Notes: a model not told the origin generated them from the letters alone. A DNA stretch of 33,270 bases from an uncultured Chthonomonas sp. (GCA_903859705.1 CAIONQ010000111.1:1-33270), one strand, 5' to 3'. Positions 17,104-26,753 are shown, counted from the first letter of the stretch. A program made the numbers and translations.

Positions 17104-20100
17104 ATGCACTGGATCGTTGTAGGACGCAAGCAGCTGATTGCCGCTACCATTGGCCTCACCGCTGCAGGAGCACTTTTGCCTGCCACTGCACTTGCAGGTG
17201 CACCAGTCAAGGCTCCCAAACCCATCTCGCCAGATTTCAACCGGGAAGTTCGGCCAATTCTTTCCGGCCACTGTTTAAAGTGCCATGGTCCGGATGAAAA
17301 GCAGCGCAAAGGCGGACTGCGGCTGGATCAAGCCAATGCCGCCGTACGCCTTGCTAAGGGCTCAGCCAGCGCAGAAACTACCGAGTTCGTACAGCGCATA
17401 GTTGCGCACGGGCCGGAAATGATGCCGCCGGTTACTGCAAACAAGCCTCTATCACCTGCCGAGATTACAACCCTCAAACGCTGGGTAGCGGCGGGGGCAC
17501 ACTACGAGCCACACTGGGCATTCGTCCAGCCCCATCAAGCTCCCCTGCCCCAGGTTCACGCTGCAGCCTGGGTGCGCAATCCCATCGATAGGTTTGTATT
17601 GTCTCAAATCGAAAAGGCTGGTCTAAAGCCTTCCGAGCAGGCAGATAAATACTCGCTCATTCGGCGAGTCTATCTTGACCTTATTGGTATCCCGCCAACG
17701 CCCAAACAAACCGAAGCGTTTGTGAACGATCATCGGCAAGATGCCTACGAGCGTGCCGTGGATCAGTTGCTCGCTTCGCCCCATTATGGCGAGCGCTGGG
17801 GCCGCAAATGGCTGGATCTGGCTCGCTATGCAGATACAAACGGCTATGAGAAGGACCGTCCGCGCAGCGTCTGGCCTTACCGAGATTGGGTTATCAATGC
17901 GCTGAACCGGGACATGCCATTTGATCAGTTCACTATCGAGCAGATTGCAGGGGATATGCTCCCAAACGCCTCAACATCCCAGCGTGTAGCAACAGGCTTC
18001 CACCGCAATACAATGCTGAATGAAGAAGGCGGCATCGATCCTCTGGAGTTCCGTTTCTACTCCATGACGGATCGCATGGCAACCACCGGCACTACGTGGC
18101 TGGGGCTTACCACGGGGTGTGCCCAATGCCATAGCCATAAGTACGACCCCATTACCCAGAAGGATTACTACCGCACCATGGCCTGCATGGATAACACCGA
18201 AGAGGTGACCATGGAGGTTCCAGATCCCGCAACCCAGGCAAAACGTATCTCCGTTTTTTCTGAGGCAGATAGGCGAGAGAAGCATCTGGCGGATATGTTC
18301 GGGCGGCAGGAAAAGGTTGACTGGCAGCCCACGGCAATCTCCAGCACGGTTACGCGCTCTGGCGCAACAGCCAATAATAAGCCAGATGGATCGGTCTTAA
18401 TTTCGGGCACAAACCCGGAAACAGACCAATACACAGTTGCAGCCACGGCAACGGCCGGCACCGTCAACGGCATAAGGCTCGAAACCCTCACAGATCCTTC
18501 GCTTGGCAACACCGGCCCTGGCCGCACTCCACACGGCAACTTTGTGCTCTCGCACTTCACGGCGCTCCTCAAAACGCCCGCATCCCCTGCCGGAACTCCC
18601 GTTAAGTTCACACGGGCAGAAGCGGATGTCACTCAGGATTCGTTCGCGCCAACTAACGCAATCAGCGGGGTTTCTGGCTCTGGCTGGGCAGTTGCCGTTA
18701 ACGGAAAACTGAACAACAACCATCAAATCGCCTTCTACACGCAAGCACCCATTATCGTACCTGCTGGTTCCACGTGGGAGTTTAAGCTCTCAATGGAGTT
18801 TGGCGGTTACCATACTATTGGCCGCTTTAGATTTAGTACCGGCAAAACAGAAGGCACTGCCGCCGATTCCGCCCAACGCATACGGACAGCATATGAAGCG
18901 GCGCTAGCTGCGTGGATCAAAGATAAGTCTGCAAAAACTACCGCCTGGGAGATCATTCGCCCAGGCAAAATGGATGGTGGCATCCCTAAGCTCAACCAAC
19001 TGCCAGATGGTTCGATTTATGTAACGGGCGACCAGACCAAGCTGGACGTTTACAACCTCACACTGCCCTCTAAGCGCAACAAGCCAATCACTGCAATCCG
19101 AATTGAAGCAATGCCCGATGACCGCCTTCCAGGCAGTGGCCCGGGCCGCGTATTCTATGAAGGATCTGCTGGCGATTTCTTCCTCAGTGAAATGGCACTG
19201 AAAGCAGATGGCAAAGACGTATCTTTTGCAGCAACCGTCCAGAACGGGGGCGATGCCTCTAAAGCCATCGATGGCAACAAACAAACCGGCTGGTCAGTTG
19301 GTGGCCGCCAGGGGAAATCGACCACTGCAATATTCAAACTGAAAGAGCCCGTATCTGCAGACAGTCTCAACTTGCGTATGGAGTTCGAACAGTACTACTC
19401 AGCGCCGCTCGGCAGGTTCCGCATCTCATACACATCAGATGCCGGCGCACTCAGTGCAGATCTGCCCGATGACGTAGAACGAGCACTGAGAACCGAGCCA
19501 GCTGATCGAACTAGGGCACAACTCGCTGCAATAGAATCGCAGTTTCTTGCAACAACACCGGAGCTACAGGCCGAGCGCGATGCCATCGCAGAACTCCGGC
19601 GCAGCGCTCCCACGCCGCCCACATGCCTTGTTTTCCGAGAGAGACCCGCAGACAACCCACGAAAAACCTTTGTTCACCATCGTGGCGAATTCTTGAGCCT
19701 GGAAGAGCAAGTAACGCCTGGCACACCAGTTTTTCTTCCTGCAGTGGATAGGGGACCAAATGCCAATCGCCTTACACTGGCAAAGTGGCTCGTATCCTCA
19801 ACCAATCCGTTAACGGCGCGAGTAACCATGAACCGGCAATGGTCAATCCTGTTCGGGCGTGGCATCGTAAAAACTACTGAGGACTTCGGTTACCAGGGAG
19901 ATCCGCCAACTAATCAGCCGTTACTCGATTGGCTCGCCGTCGAGTTTATGAAGCGAGGATGGTCGCTCAAACAGATGCACCGCCTCATGGTAACAAGTGC
20001 AACCTACCGCCAATCATCGCACATAACAACGAAGAAACTGGAAACCGACCCGGAAAACAGGCTGCTGGCACGCGCTCCACGCGTTCGCCTTGAAGCAGAA

Positions 20101-20697
20101 CAGATCCGTGATGCAGCACTTTCTACTTGCGGCCTACTTTCTGAGAAGATCGGTGGCCCCAGCGTTTACCCACCCCAACCCGCCGGTGTTACCTCAGAAG
20201 GTGCATATGGTGCCTTGAACTGGAGTGTAAGCATGGGCGAGGATCGCTACAGACGTGGGTTATACACGTTCAGCAAGCGTACAGCACCATACGCCATGTT
20301 CCAAACGTTTGATGGCCCCAGCGGAGAGATCTGCGTTGCACGGCGAGAAGTTTCTGATACACCACTTCAAGCGCTAACTCTCTTGAATGATACGGTGTTC
20401 ATGGAGGCCGCACAGGCCCAGGGCAAGCAGTTTGCAACCATGCCAGGCACCGATGGAGTGCGCGCAGGCAAACTGTTCATGCGGATGATTTCTCGGGCAG
20501 CATCAGCAAAAGAGCAAGCTGCACTGGCGGCATTTGTGGGCGCACAGCGCACCCGGTTTGCATCCGGCGAGCTGGATGCTAGAGCCGTATGCGGCCTCCC
20601 CGCATCAGATAAGTCTGCTGATCTGCCCGAGCGCGCAGCATGGACAGTCGCAGCGCGTGCGTTGCTCAACCTTGATGAGTTCATAACCAAGCAGTAG
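17104..20697 (+). CDS. Planctomycete-type cytochrome c/DUF1549/DUF1553 protein
   Basis: A 1197-residue exported protein. It has a signal peptide (MHWIVVGRKQLIAAT..., cleavage near ALAG-AP). A PSCyt1 domain follows with haem site C57-L-K-C-H61, then DUF1549 (NPIDRFVLSQIEKAGL; WGRKWLDLARYADTNG) with a second CxxCH at C339-A-Q-C-H343, and C-terminal DUF1553 (NPLTARVTMNRQWSILFGRG; YGALNWSVSMG). Between them, about 390-830, lie two related beta-rich modules, each with a GPGR...G.F.LS core. These proteins occur with DUF1501 partners, and a role in polysaccharide or sulfate-ester breakdown has been suggested but not settled. The start is ATG 17104 with GGGAG eight bases upstream; ATG 17083 adds seven residues without an SD. 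Confidence 0.93.
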   Translation: MHWIVVGRKQLIAATIGLTAAGALLPATALAGAPVKAPKPISPDFNREVRPILSGHCLKCHGPDEKQRKGGLRLDQANAAVRLAKGSASAETTEFVQRIVAHGPEMMPPVTANKPLSPAEITTLKRWVAAGAHYEPHWAFVQPHQAPLPQVHAAAWVRNPIDRFVLSQIEKAGLKPSEQADKYSLIRRVYLDLIGIPPTPKQTEAFVNDHRQDAYERAVDQLLASPHYGERWGRKWLDLARYADTNGYEKDRPRSVWPYRDWVINALNRDMPFDQFTIEQIAGDMLPNASTSQRVATGFHRNTMLNEEGGIDPLEFRFYSMTDRMATTGTTWLGLTTGCAQCHSHKYDPITQKDYYRTMACMDNTEEVTMEVPDPATQAKRISVFSEADRREKHLADMFGRQEKVDWQPTAISSTVTRSGATANNKPDGSVLISGTNPETDQYTVAATATAGTVNGIRLETLTDPSLGNTGPGRTPHGNFVLSHFTALLKTPASPAGTPVKFTRAEADVTQDSFAPTNAISGVSGSGWAVAVNGKLNNNHQIAFYTQAPIIVPAGSTWEFKLSMEFGGYHTIGRFRFSTGKTEGTAADSAQRIRTAYEAALAAWIKDKSAKTTAWEIIRPGKMDGGIPKLNQLPDGSIYVTGDQTKLDVYNLTLPSKRNKPITAIRIEAMPDDRLPGSGPGRVFYEGSAGDFFLSEMALKADGKDVSFAATVQNGGDASKAIDGNKQTGWSVGGRQGKSTTAIFKLKEPVSADSLNLRMEFEQYYSAPLGRFRISYTSDAGALSADLPDDVERALRTEPADRTRAQLAAIESQFLATTPELQAERDAIAELRRSAPTPPTCLVFRERPADNPRKTFVHHRGEFLSLEEQVTPGTPVFLPAVDRGPNANRLTLAKWLVSSTNPLTARVTMNRQWSILFGRGIVKTTEDFGYQGDPPTNQPLLDWLAVEFMKRGWSLKQMHRLMVTSATYRQSSHITTKKLETDPENRLLARAPRVRLEAEQIRDAALSTCGLLSEKIGGPSVYPPQPAGVTSEGAYGALNWSVSMGEDRYRRGLYTFSKRTAPYAMFQTFDGPSGEICVARREVSDTPLQALTLLNDTVFMEAAQAQGKQFATMPGTDGVRAGKLFMRMISRAASAKEQAALAAFVGAQRTRFASGELDARAVCGLPASDKSADLPERAAWTVAARALLNLDEFITKQ

Positions 20698-20704
20698 GGA
20701 AGTG

Positions 20705-20721
20705 CCGCTGTAGTTCAGCGG
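20705..20721 (+). repeat. Short intergenic hairpin
   Basis: CCGCTG (20705-20710) and CAGCGG (20716-20721) form a 6-bp stem around TAGTT between the cytochrome and DUF1501 genes. It ends 11 bases before the GGGAG ribosome binding site of the DUF1501 gene. There is no U-tract. It could be incidental or modulate the second cistron. Confidence 0.35.
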
Positions 20722-20744
20722 TCAACCGTTCTGGGAGCATTCTA

Positions 20745-22199
20745 ATGGATCCAAAGAAACTGGTGGAAGCGTATAAAATGCACGAGGGCCGGAGACACTT
20801 TTTTAGAGAGTGTGGCCTTGGTGTGGGCAAAATTGCGCTGGCGTCTCTCCTAACCGATGCATACTCATCGTCCGCTGCCGGTGCTGCGCCTCCGGGTGTA
20901 AACCCGTTTGCCGTAAGAAAGCCGCACTTCGCGCCTAAGGCAAAGCGGGTTATTCACCTGTTTATGGCAGGTGCCCCCAGCCAGCTGGATCTGTTTGATT
21001 ACAAGCCAGATCTTATTAAGTACGAAGGCAAACCGCTTCCACCATCCGTTATAGGCAACCAGAGATACGCTTTCATCCGGCCAGATGCTGCGGTGCTTGG
21101 CCCTCGCTTCAAATTTGCGAAGTATGGCCAGAGCGGTGCAGAACTTTCGGAGATGCTCCCACACCTTTCTAAAATAGTGGATGACATCTGTATTGTGCGC
21201 TCTGTTAGCACAACCCAGTTCAACCACGCCCCGGCACAAATTTTCTTCAACACCGGTTTTTCACAGCCCGGCCGCCCGAGTTTTGGTAGCTGGACCATTT
21301 ATGGCCTGGGTGCCGAAACGCAAGATCTGCCTGCCTTCGTTGTTATGTCTACCGGCGCTGGCATAAGCGGCGGTGCCGCAAACTGGTCCAGTGGCTTTCT
21401 GCCAAGCGTCTATGGCGGCGTGCGCCTGCGCAACCAGGGAGATCCCATTCTGGATGTAACGCGCCCTGCTGGCGTGGATGATAAACTTCAGCGAGACACA
21501 CTGGATCTGATTGGGCAGTTCAATAACTCTGAGCTTGCCTCTACCGGTGATCCGGATATAGCAGCCCGTATAGCGGCATACGAAATGGCCGCGAGGCTGC
21601 AAACCTCCGCACCGGACCTGATGAACCTGCACACAGAATCTAAAGAAACTCTGGCTATGTACGGTGCCGATCCAGAGAAGCCATCTTTCGCAAGAGCCTG
21701 CCTGCTTGCCCGCCGAATGATCGAGCGCGGCGTGCGCTTTGTAAACATCTACCACGAAGGTTGGGATGCACACTCCGATGTCGTAGGCAACCTCAAAGGC
21801 AACTGCGGGGCCACCGATCAGGCATCGGCCGCGCTGGTTATGGACTTGAAACAGCGCGGATTGTTGGACGACACCCTTGTTATCTGGGGTGGCGAATTCG
21901 GCCGAACTCCTATGGGCGAATCCAACTCCGGGCTCGGCCGCAATGCCGGCCGGGATCACCACCCATCTGCATTTACCATCTGGCTGGCAGGTGGCGGTAT
22001 CAAGCGTGGAGTTTCGTATGGCAAAACCGATGACCTTGGCTTCAATGCCATCGAAAATCCAGTACACATCCACGATCTGCAGGCTACGCTTCTGCACCTA
22101 CTCGGTCTGGATCATGAGCGCCTTACCTACCGCTATGCTGGCCGAGACTTCCGCATTACCGATGTGGAAGGCGAAGTGATTAAAGGCCTACTTGCGTGA
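20745..22199 (+). CDS. DUF1501 family protein (sulfatase-like fold), Tat-type signal
   Basis: A 484-residue DUF1501 protein, structurally related to the alkaline phosphatase/sulfatase superfamily. The N-terminus has GRRHFFRECGLGVGKIALAS, an RR-containing hydrophobic signal resembling a Tat leader. Characteristic segments are KRVIHLFMAGAPSQLDLFDY, SVSTTQFNHAPAQIFFNTG, GRPSFGSWTIYGLG, NIYHEGWDAHSD, LVIWGGEFGRTPMGE and GRDHHPSAFTIWLAGGG. The His and Asp residues in the last blocks are the likely metal ligands. It follows the cytochrome/DUF1549/DUF1553 gene by 47 bases in the usual order for this pair. GGGAG stands seven bases before ATG 20745. The substrate is unknown. Confidence 0.95.
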   Translation: MDPKKLVEAYKMHEGRRHFFRECGLGVGKIALASLLTDAYSSSAAGAAPPGVNPFAVRKPHFAPKAKRVIHLFMAGAPSQLDLFDYKPDLIKYEGKPLPPSVIGNQRYAFIRPDAAVLGPRFKFAKYGQSGAELSEMLPHLSKIVDDICIVRSVSTTQFNHAPAQIFFNTGFSQPGRPSFGSWTIYGLGAETQDLPAFVVMSTGAGISGGAANWSSGFLPSVYGGVRLRNQGDPILDVTRPAGVDDKLQRDTLDLIGQFNNSELASTGDPDIAARIAAYEMAARLQTSAPDLMNLHTESKETLAMYGADPEKPSFARACLLARRMIERGVRFVNIYHEGWDAHSDVVGNLKGNCGATDQASAALVMDLKQRGLLDDTLVIWGGEFGRTPMGESNSGLGRNAGRDHHPSAFTIWLAGGGIKRGVSYGKTDDLGFNAIENPVHIHDLQATLLHLLGLDHERLTYRYAGRDFRITDVEGEVIKGLLA

Positions 22200-23017
22200 G
22201 TGAGAACGCAGATATTAGCAAGTTACTTTGGGCGCATAGATCCATCCGCAGTTTTACCAGCGAAGACATCGCTCCAGAATTGCTGAATTCCATACTCACC
22301 GATGCGGTTGCCGGTTCATCCTCTTCCGGCAACTTAAACAGCGTAAGCATGGTAGTTACGCGCAACAGCGAACGCAAGCAGAAGTTATTCGAACTGCACT
22401 TTGGCCAACCAATGGTGTTAGAGGCACCGGTTGTAATCACGTTTTGTGCCGATTGGTACAGAACCCGCCAGTGGCTGAAGCTGCGCGGAGCTCGTGATAA
22501 CTTCAACAATTTCCTTGGCTACCATGTGGCCGCGTTTGATGCCATGATTCTCTCTCAATCTGTATGCCTCGGCTTAGAGGCAAAAGGAATGGGAATATGT
22601 TACATGGGCTCCACGCTTAGCAGCATGCGGGAAATCGGGGAGTTGCTCAACCTGCCAGAAACATGCGTGCCAGTTACAACCATTGTTGCAGGCTGGCCAG
22701 CAGAGAACCCGGCAAAGCGAGACAGGCTTCCCGTATCCGCCTTAGTTCACGAAGAAACCTATCATTACCCGGATGACCGTGAACTCGCCGAGATATTCGA
22801 AAGCCGAGAGCGTAAGGGCTGGGAACGATACATGAGCATTCCCGAGCTCAAAGCAGAAATTGAAAAGCGTGGTATCACCTCACTGGCGCAGTTCTACACC
22901 AGTGATGCAAAGTACCCACCCGAAACCTTTGTAGAAGATTCCTTACGAATAATTGAGTTACTTAACGAAAAGGGCTTCTTACCTTCTACTAGCAATCACC
23001 CATCTCGAAGCGCCTGA
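22196..23017 (+). CDS. Nitroreductase family FMN-dependent oxidoreductase
   Basis: A 273-residue flavoprotein of the nitroreductase superfamily, closest in layout to NfsA/FRP-type enzymes that reduce nitro compounds, quinones or flavins with NAD(P)H. Seen: the N-terminal FMN phosphate-binding HRSIRSFTSEDI, the SSSSGNLNSVSMVV segment, DAMILSQSVCLGLEAKGMGI, and IVAGWPAENPAKRDRLPVSA, typical of this subgroup. It starts at GTG 22196, overlapping the DUF1501 stop (GTGA), so it is translationally coupled to the DUF1501 gene. The C-terminal 22 bases overlap the convergent TPR gene. The physiological substrate cannot be read from the sequence. Confidence 0.93.
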   Translation: MSENADISKLLWAHRSIRSFTSEDIAPELLNSILTDAVAGSSSSGNLNSVSMVVTRNSERKQKLFELHFGQPMVLEAPVVITFCADWYRTRQWLKLRGARDNFNNFLGYHVAAFDAMILSQSVCLGLEAKGMGICYMGSTLSSMREIGELLNLPETCVPVTTIVAGWPAENPAKRDRLPVSALVHEETYHYPDDRELAEIFESRERKGWERYMSIPELKAEIEKRGITSLAQFYTSDAKYPPETFVEDSLRIIELLNEKGFLPSTSNHPSRSA

Positions 23018-23463
23018 AGCGCAGCAATGCAGGTATCCAAAACCCCATCGCTGGCAGCTAGGATCATACCAACATGTACGAATGCAGTCCATGCATCCTC
23101 CTGGTCTGGACGCAGGCGGATGCGCTGGATACACGCTTTGAGCGCACTCTCGGCATCATTCAACTCCAAACAGCATCGCATGATAATGCTAAGCGCTTCA
23201 AACCGTTCTTCAGTACAATTTAACGAAGAGAGTGCCCTGCCTGCGGCACCTACGGCCTCGGCATGTCTCATGCACTCTTCCAGGGCTGCCGCCAGCCGTA
23301 ACCACGCGTGCGGGTTTTCTGGAGCATAGGATACTGCACGCTCTAACCACACCACGCACAGATCCCACGCGCCCTGCTCCGCAAGCGCTTCCGATCGCTC
23401 TACATAAAGCTCCGTAAGGTCTGAAAGCGGCTGACTATCACCACGACTTGATGAAAAACGCAT
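22996..23463 (-). CDS. Small tetratricopeptide-repeat protein
   Basis: A 155-residue protein of helical repeats. Seen: ELYVERSEALAEQGAWDLCV, VWLERAVSYAPENPHAWLRL and AAALEECMRHAEAVGAAGRA, with the small-large residue spacing and the A-x-x-x-P ends typical of TPR. A third repeat (SALKACIQRIRLRPDQEDAW) follows. Such domains act as protein-binding scaffolds; the partner is unknown. The frame is open up to ATG 23523, but ATG 23463 has AGAAGGTG eight bases before it and removes an atypical leader, so it is preferred. It is convergent with and overlaps the nitroreductase gene, and divergent from the BTAD regulator, whose own TPR repeats make a functional link possible but unproven. Confidence 0.82.
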   Translation of the reverse strand: MRFSSSRGDSQPLSDLTELYVERSEALAEQGAWDLCVVWLERAVSYAPENPHAWLRLAAALEECMRHAEAVGAAGRALSSLNCTEERFEALSIIMRCCLELNDAESALKACIQRIRLRPDQEDAWTAFVHVGMILAASDGVLDTCIAALQALRDG

Positions 23464-23750
23464 GTTTGTGGCACCTTCTTGCTTTCCATGGGGTCCAATC
23501 ACTGGGGTTGATGTTGGCCGCATACGAGCAGTCTAAGTGCCGAGCATGTGAAAAAGGCATGTGAAATATCTGAACCCGCAGCATAAATAACATGGCCTGG
23601 CAAAATCGCACGAATTAGTGCTTCACGGAGTTCTTGGTGCAACGATGCTTGTGTATATAAATGGGCAGGACAGAATGCGTCTGAAAGCCAATAGCTACAT
23701 GCTTCCATCGCGTCCGCAGGCTCAGGATTTGGCCTGCAGGCATCCTCAGT

Positions 23751-26687
23751 TTGCGATCCACTTATCGTCAGGCATGCAAGTTGAACTCAAATAGCAATAC
23801 AACCCGCCCTTACCGATTTGTACTCACAGGCAAGTTTGAATTCTGTTCTCCCCGGCCAGTGGCATGGAGCGCACCCAAGAGCGCCGCCGTACTTATAGCA
23901 ATGCTATGTGTGAGCGGCGGCAAACCGCTTTCTCGTGCCTTCATTGCTTCTTCACTTTGGCCAGAAACGGCCGATACCATTGCAAGAGACTATCTGCGCC
24001 ACCTCCTCACAAAGCTGCGGGCAGCGCTTGGGCCCGGGCAGGATATTCTCATCTCTCATCCAGATGGCTCACTGTCGATCGAATTCGAGCAGGTTAGTTG
24101 TGATCTTATCGAGATCGAGGCACTCGTAAATGAAAACACGCTGGATTCATTAACTGCCGCTCTTGAAATGGTTCGTGGGCCGTTATTAAAAGACTCTCAG
24201 GCGGAATGGGTAGTTAGTGAGCGCCACAGGATCGACGCGCTAATAAGTAATGCCGCAGGGCAACTTGCAGATCTGTGTATTCAAAACCGGAGCCCGCTAG
24301 AGTGCCTGGCCCAGATTGAGCATTGCTACAAAATGGTGCCTCATTCGGAAGCTGTTGTGCGTTGCGCCATGCGGATACTGATGGCATGCGGCCGCTTAAC
24401 AGATGCGTCCGATATCTACCAGTCTTATAAAACACGCCTTCGCAAAAGCCTTGGAGCGAAACCAGAGGAAGAATCAGCCAGGCTTAATGCCGAGATACAC
24501 AAGCTTGCTGCCGAAAAAATTGCCCCGGTACTAAAACGGCGGAAGATCCTGCCGGTGCAAAAAGGCAACTTACCCCAGCCCATGGGCACCCTGTATGGCC
24601 GGGATGCACTCCTACGTGAGCTATGCACATTGCTGGAAAGCGGTAGGCTTGTAACTCTCACAGGCCCCGGAGGGATCGGCAAAACACAGCTTTCGCTGCA
24701 CGCCGCAGTTTTCTCTCGTGAAGACTATACGGATGGAACCTGGTTTGCAGACCTATCGGCCGCAGCAAATGCAGCACAAATTTGGCAGGTGATTTCTGCC
24801 ACACTCCAGGAGGGTCAACCAGCCAATGCAGATGTCAGCTCGCTCGCAATAGCGTTTCCGGTTACTGCACGTGCACTGTTGATCTTAGATAACTGCGAGC
24901 ACATCATAAGGGAGTGCAGAGAAATAGTCCCTAACCTGCATGCAGCTTGTCCCGGGCTAACTCTGCTGCTAACAAGCAGGATCGCCCTTAAAGTACCTGG
25001 AGAAAAAGAAGTTAGATGTAACCCATTAGATCTGCCACCGCCGCGCATTACTAAGAAGGTAGCTTTTGGAATGCCATTGAGTGCAACTGGCACGTCACCA
25101 GAAGTACTATTAGAGTATCCATCGATTGCTCTGTATGCGCATAGAGCACAGCATGCCACGCGTACATTTGTTTTGGATGACTATTCGAGTCTGGCAGTGG
25201 TTGAGATTTGCCAGATGATGGATGGCATACCTCTTGCCATCGAGCTTTGTGCCGCCTGGACCCGATGCCTTACGGTACAGCAGATTAGAGACCGGATCCG
25301 CGAACGCCTTAGTCTTGCCCGCACGCCCGATGCCGCCACGCCAGTTAGGCACCAAACGTTACAAAACGCCATAAATTGGAGCTACGAACTGTTATCCCCA
25401 GGCGAGCAAGTGCTGTGGCAGATTACTGCCCTGCTGCCAGTTGGGTTTACCCTGCCAACTGCCGTAGCATTGATGCGTAGTTTGTCACCACAAGTTGCAT
25501 CGGAAGATGCTTGTCTGGATAGCATACGCTCACTTGTAGATAGCTCTATACTGATTTTTCAGGGTGCACCACCTGGCAATTCAACCGCTGCGCGTTACAA
25601 ATACCCGGATACCATACGCAGATTTGCTGTAGAAATGGAGCACTCGCCAGCGTATGGCCGCGCCGTAGTAACCACATACACTCAGCTTGGCCTGCAAGTC
25701 GAAAAGGAGCTGGCTGGCCCTGGCCAGGCAGAATGTATGCGCATGCTGGATGCAGAGCATTTGAACTTTAGAGCGGCTGCATCGCTTGCAATTAACCTTG
25801 AAATGGGTGGCGCTGCGCTTGATATTGCCATAAGCCAGTGGCGGTACTGCTACGCACGCGGTACGTTTTTGGAAGGATATAGCTTGCTAGAGGCTGCGCT
25901 GAAGTTTGCGCCTGGCACCGCTTCGTTAGATAGGTGCGCTGCTGCCCATGCCGCCGCCGGCAACCTTGCCCTCCACTGCGGTCAAACAGACCACGCTGAA
26001 CAGCACTTTATATTATCGGCTGGAATTCAAGAGCAGAGGTGTGATCATGCTGGCATGGCAAGTGCTAAAGGATCTCTATCACTAATTGCCAGCGAGCGTG
26101 GAGACTATGATGCCGCACGGGAGCTGTTAGAGAGCGCCAAATCCATTTTCGAAAGAATCGAAGACACACGGGGTGTATCAGTATGCCTTGGCAATCTTGC
26201 AATTGCCGCATCCCACCAGGGCGATTTTGAAGCGGCGAGTGGCTATTATGTTCAAAGCCAGGAGCGCTTCAAAGCTGCCGGTGACATACAGCGGTTGGCA
26301 CTTGGATATGGAAACCTCGCCGGGCTATATATCAGTATGTTTAGCCCAGAGCGTGCGGTACCCGTAGTTATTGAAGGTCTTGAACTTAGCATGGAACACT
26401 TCAGCCCTGCAGTAGTCGCGCATCTCCTGCTCTCCGCTCTTGCCATTTGTGATCATCACGGCAATCACATTGCATCAGCAATAATTGGTGGAGCAGATGC
26501 CCGCCTGCGTTCAGAGTATCATCTGCCACTTACCTCGGAGATGAGTGCAGAGCAGAGCGGCCTGCTTCGTAATTCTAGCCAGGCGCTTGAAGATGAGGTG
26601 TTTCACCATCAGTATGAACTGGGCGCACAGCTTACAAACGAGGCACTGCTTGAATGGCTTAGAGACACTATGAGGCTCTATCCATAG
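23751..26687 (+). CDS. BTAD/STAND-type regulator (winged helix, NB-ARC-like ATPase, TPR)
   Basis: A 978-residue cytoplasmic regulator. Residues about 20-105 form an OmpR-type winged helix (SLWPETADTIARDYLRHLLT). A bacterial transcriptional activator domain (BTAD) follows (DLIEIEALVNENTLDSLTAA through YKTRLRKSLGAKPEEESARL). A STAND ATPase comes next: Walker A GPGGIGKT at 305-312, Walker B LLILDN with D380, LLLTSRIALKVPG, and GIPLAIELCAAWTRC. The C-terminal half is TPR-like (AAGNLALHCGQTDHAEQHFI; LGNLAIAASHQGDFEAAS). In such proteins ligand sensing by the repeats and nucleotide exchange control DNA binding. The start is uncertain: TTG 23751 is the longest, TTG 23781 also possible, both with weak SD. 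No target genes can be named. Confidence 0.93.
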   Translation: MRSTYRQACKLNSNSNTTRPYRFVLTGKFEFCSPRPVAWSAPKSAAVLIAMLCVSGGKPLSRAFIASSLWPETADTIARDYLRHLLTKLRAALGPGQDILISHPDGSLSIEFEQVSCDLIEIEALVNENTLDSLTAALEMVRGPLLKDSQAEWVVSERHRIDALISNAAGQLADLCIQNRSPLECLAQIEHCYKMVPHSEAVVRCAMRILMACGRLTDASDIYQSYKTRLRKSLGAKPEEESARLNAEIHKLAAEKIAPVLKRRKILPVQKGNLPQPMGTLYGRDALLRELCTLLESGRLVTLTGPGGIGKTQLSLHAAVFSREDYTDGTWFADLSAAANAAQIWQVISATLQEGQPANADVSSLAIAFPVTARALLILDNCEHIIRECREIVPNLHAACPGLTLLLTSRIALKVPGEKEVRCNPLDLPPPRITKKVAFGMPLSATGTSPEVLLEYPSIALYAHRAQHATRTFVLDDYSSLAVVEICQMMDGIPLAIELCAAWTRCLTVQQIRDRIRERLSLARTPDAATPVRHQTLQNAINWSYELLSPGEQVLWQITALLPVGFTLPTAVALMRSLSPQVASEDACLDSIRSLVDSSILIFQGAPPGNSTAARYKYPDTIRRFAVEMEHSPAYGRAVVTTYTQLGLQVEKELAGPGQAECMRMLDAEHLNFRAAASLAINLEMGGAALDIAISQWRYCYARGTFLEGYSLLEAALKFAPGTASLDRCAAAHAAAGNLALHCGQTDHAEQHFILSAGIQEQRCDHAGMASAKGSLSLIASERGDYDAARELLESAKSIFERIEDTRGVSVCLGNLAIAASHQGDFEAASGYYVQSQERFKAAGDIQRLALGYGNLAGLYISMFSPERAVPVVIEGLELSMEHFSPAVVAHLLLSALAICDHHGNHIASAIIGGADARLRSEYHLPLTSEMSAEQSGLLRNSSQALEDEVFHHQYELGAQLTNEALLEWLRDTMRLYP

Positions 26688-26722
26688 CCATTGGCGCATC
26701 TACTTGTATCAATACCATACAG

Positions 26723-26753
26723 CTGACCTATCGCCGGCGGAAACAGATATACT
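26723..26753 (+). promoter_or_regulatory. Possible sigma-70-type promoter
   Basis: CTGACC (26723-26728) and TATACT (26748-26753) are separated by 19 bases, upstream of the hypothetical gene at 26808. The -10 is a fair match; the -35 is poor and the spacing long, so this is tentative. Confidence 0.3.

Noticed and set aside
20705-20721. Hairpin as terminator between the cytochrome and DUF1501 genes
   Set aside because: The stem is only 6 bp, has no U-tract, and lies between two genes that normally form an operon.
21261-22097. 278-codon minus-strand frame opposite the DUF1501 gene
   Set aside because: It is an antisense shadow; the plus strand encodes clearly conserved DUF1501 motifs over the whole span.
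23499-23708. 69-codon minus-strand frame upstream of the TPR gene
   Set aside because: It has no Shine-Dalgarno site, no recognisable domain, and would overlap the longest form of the TPR frame.
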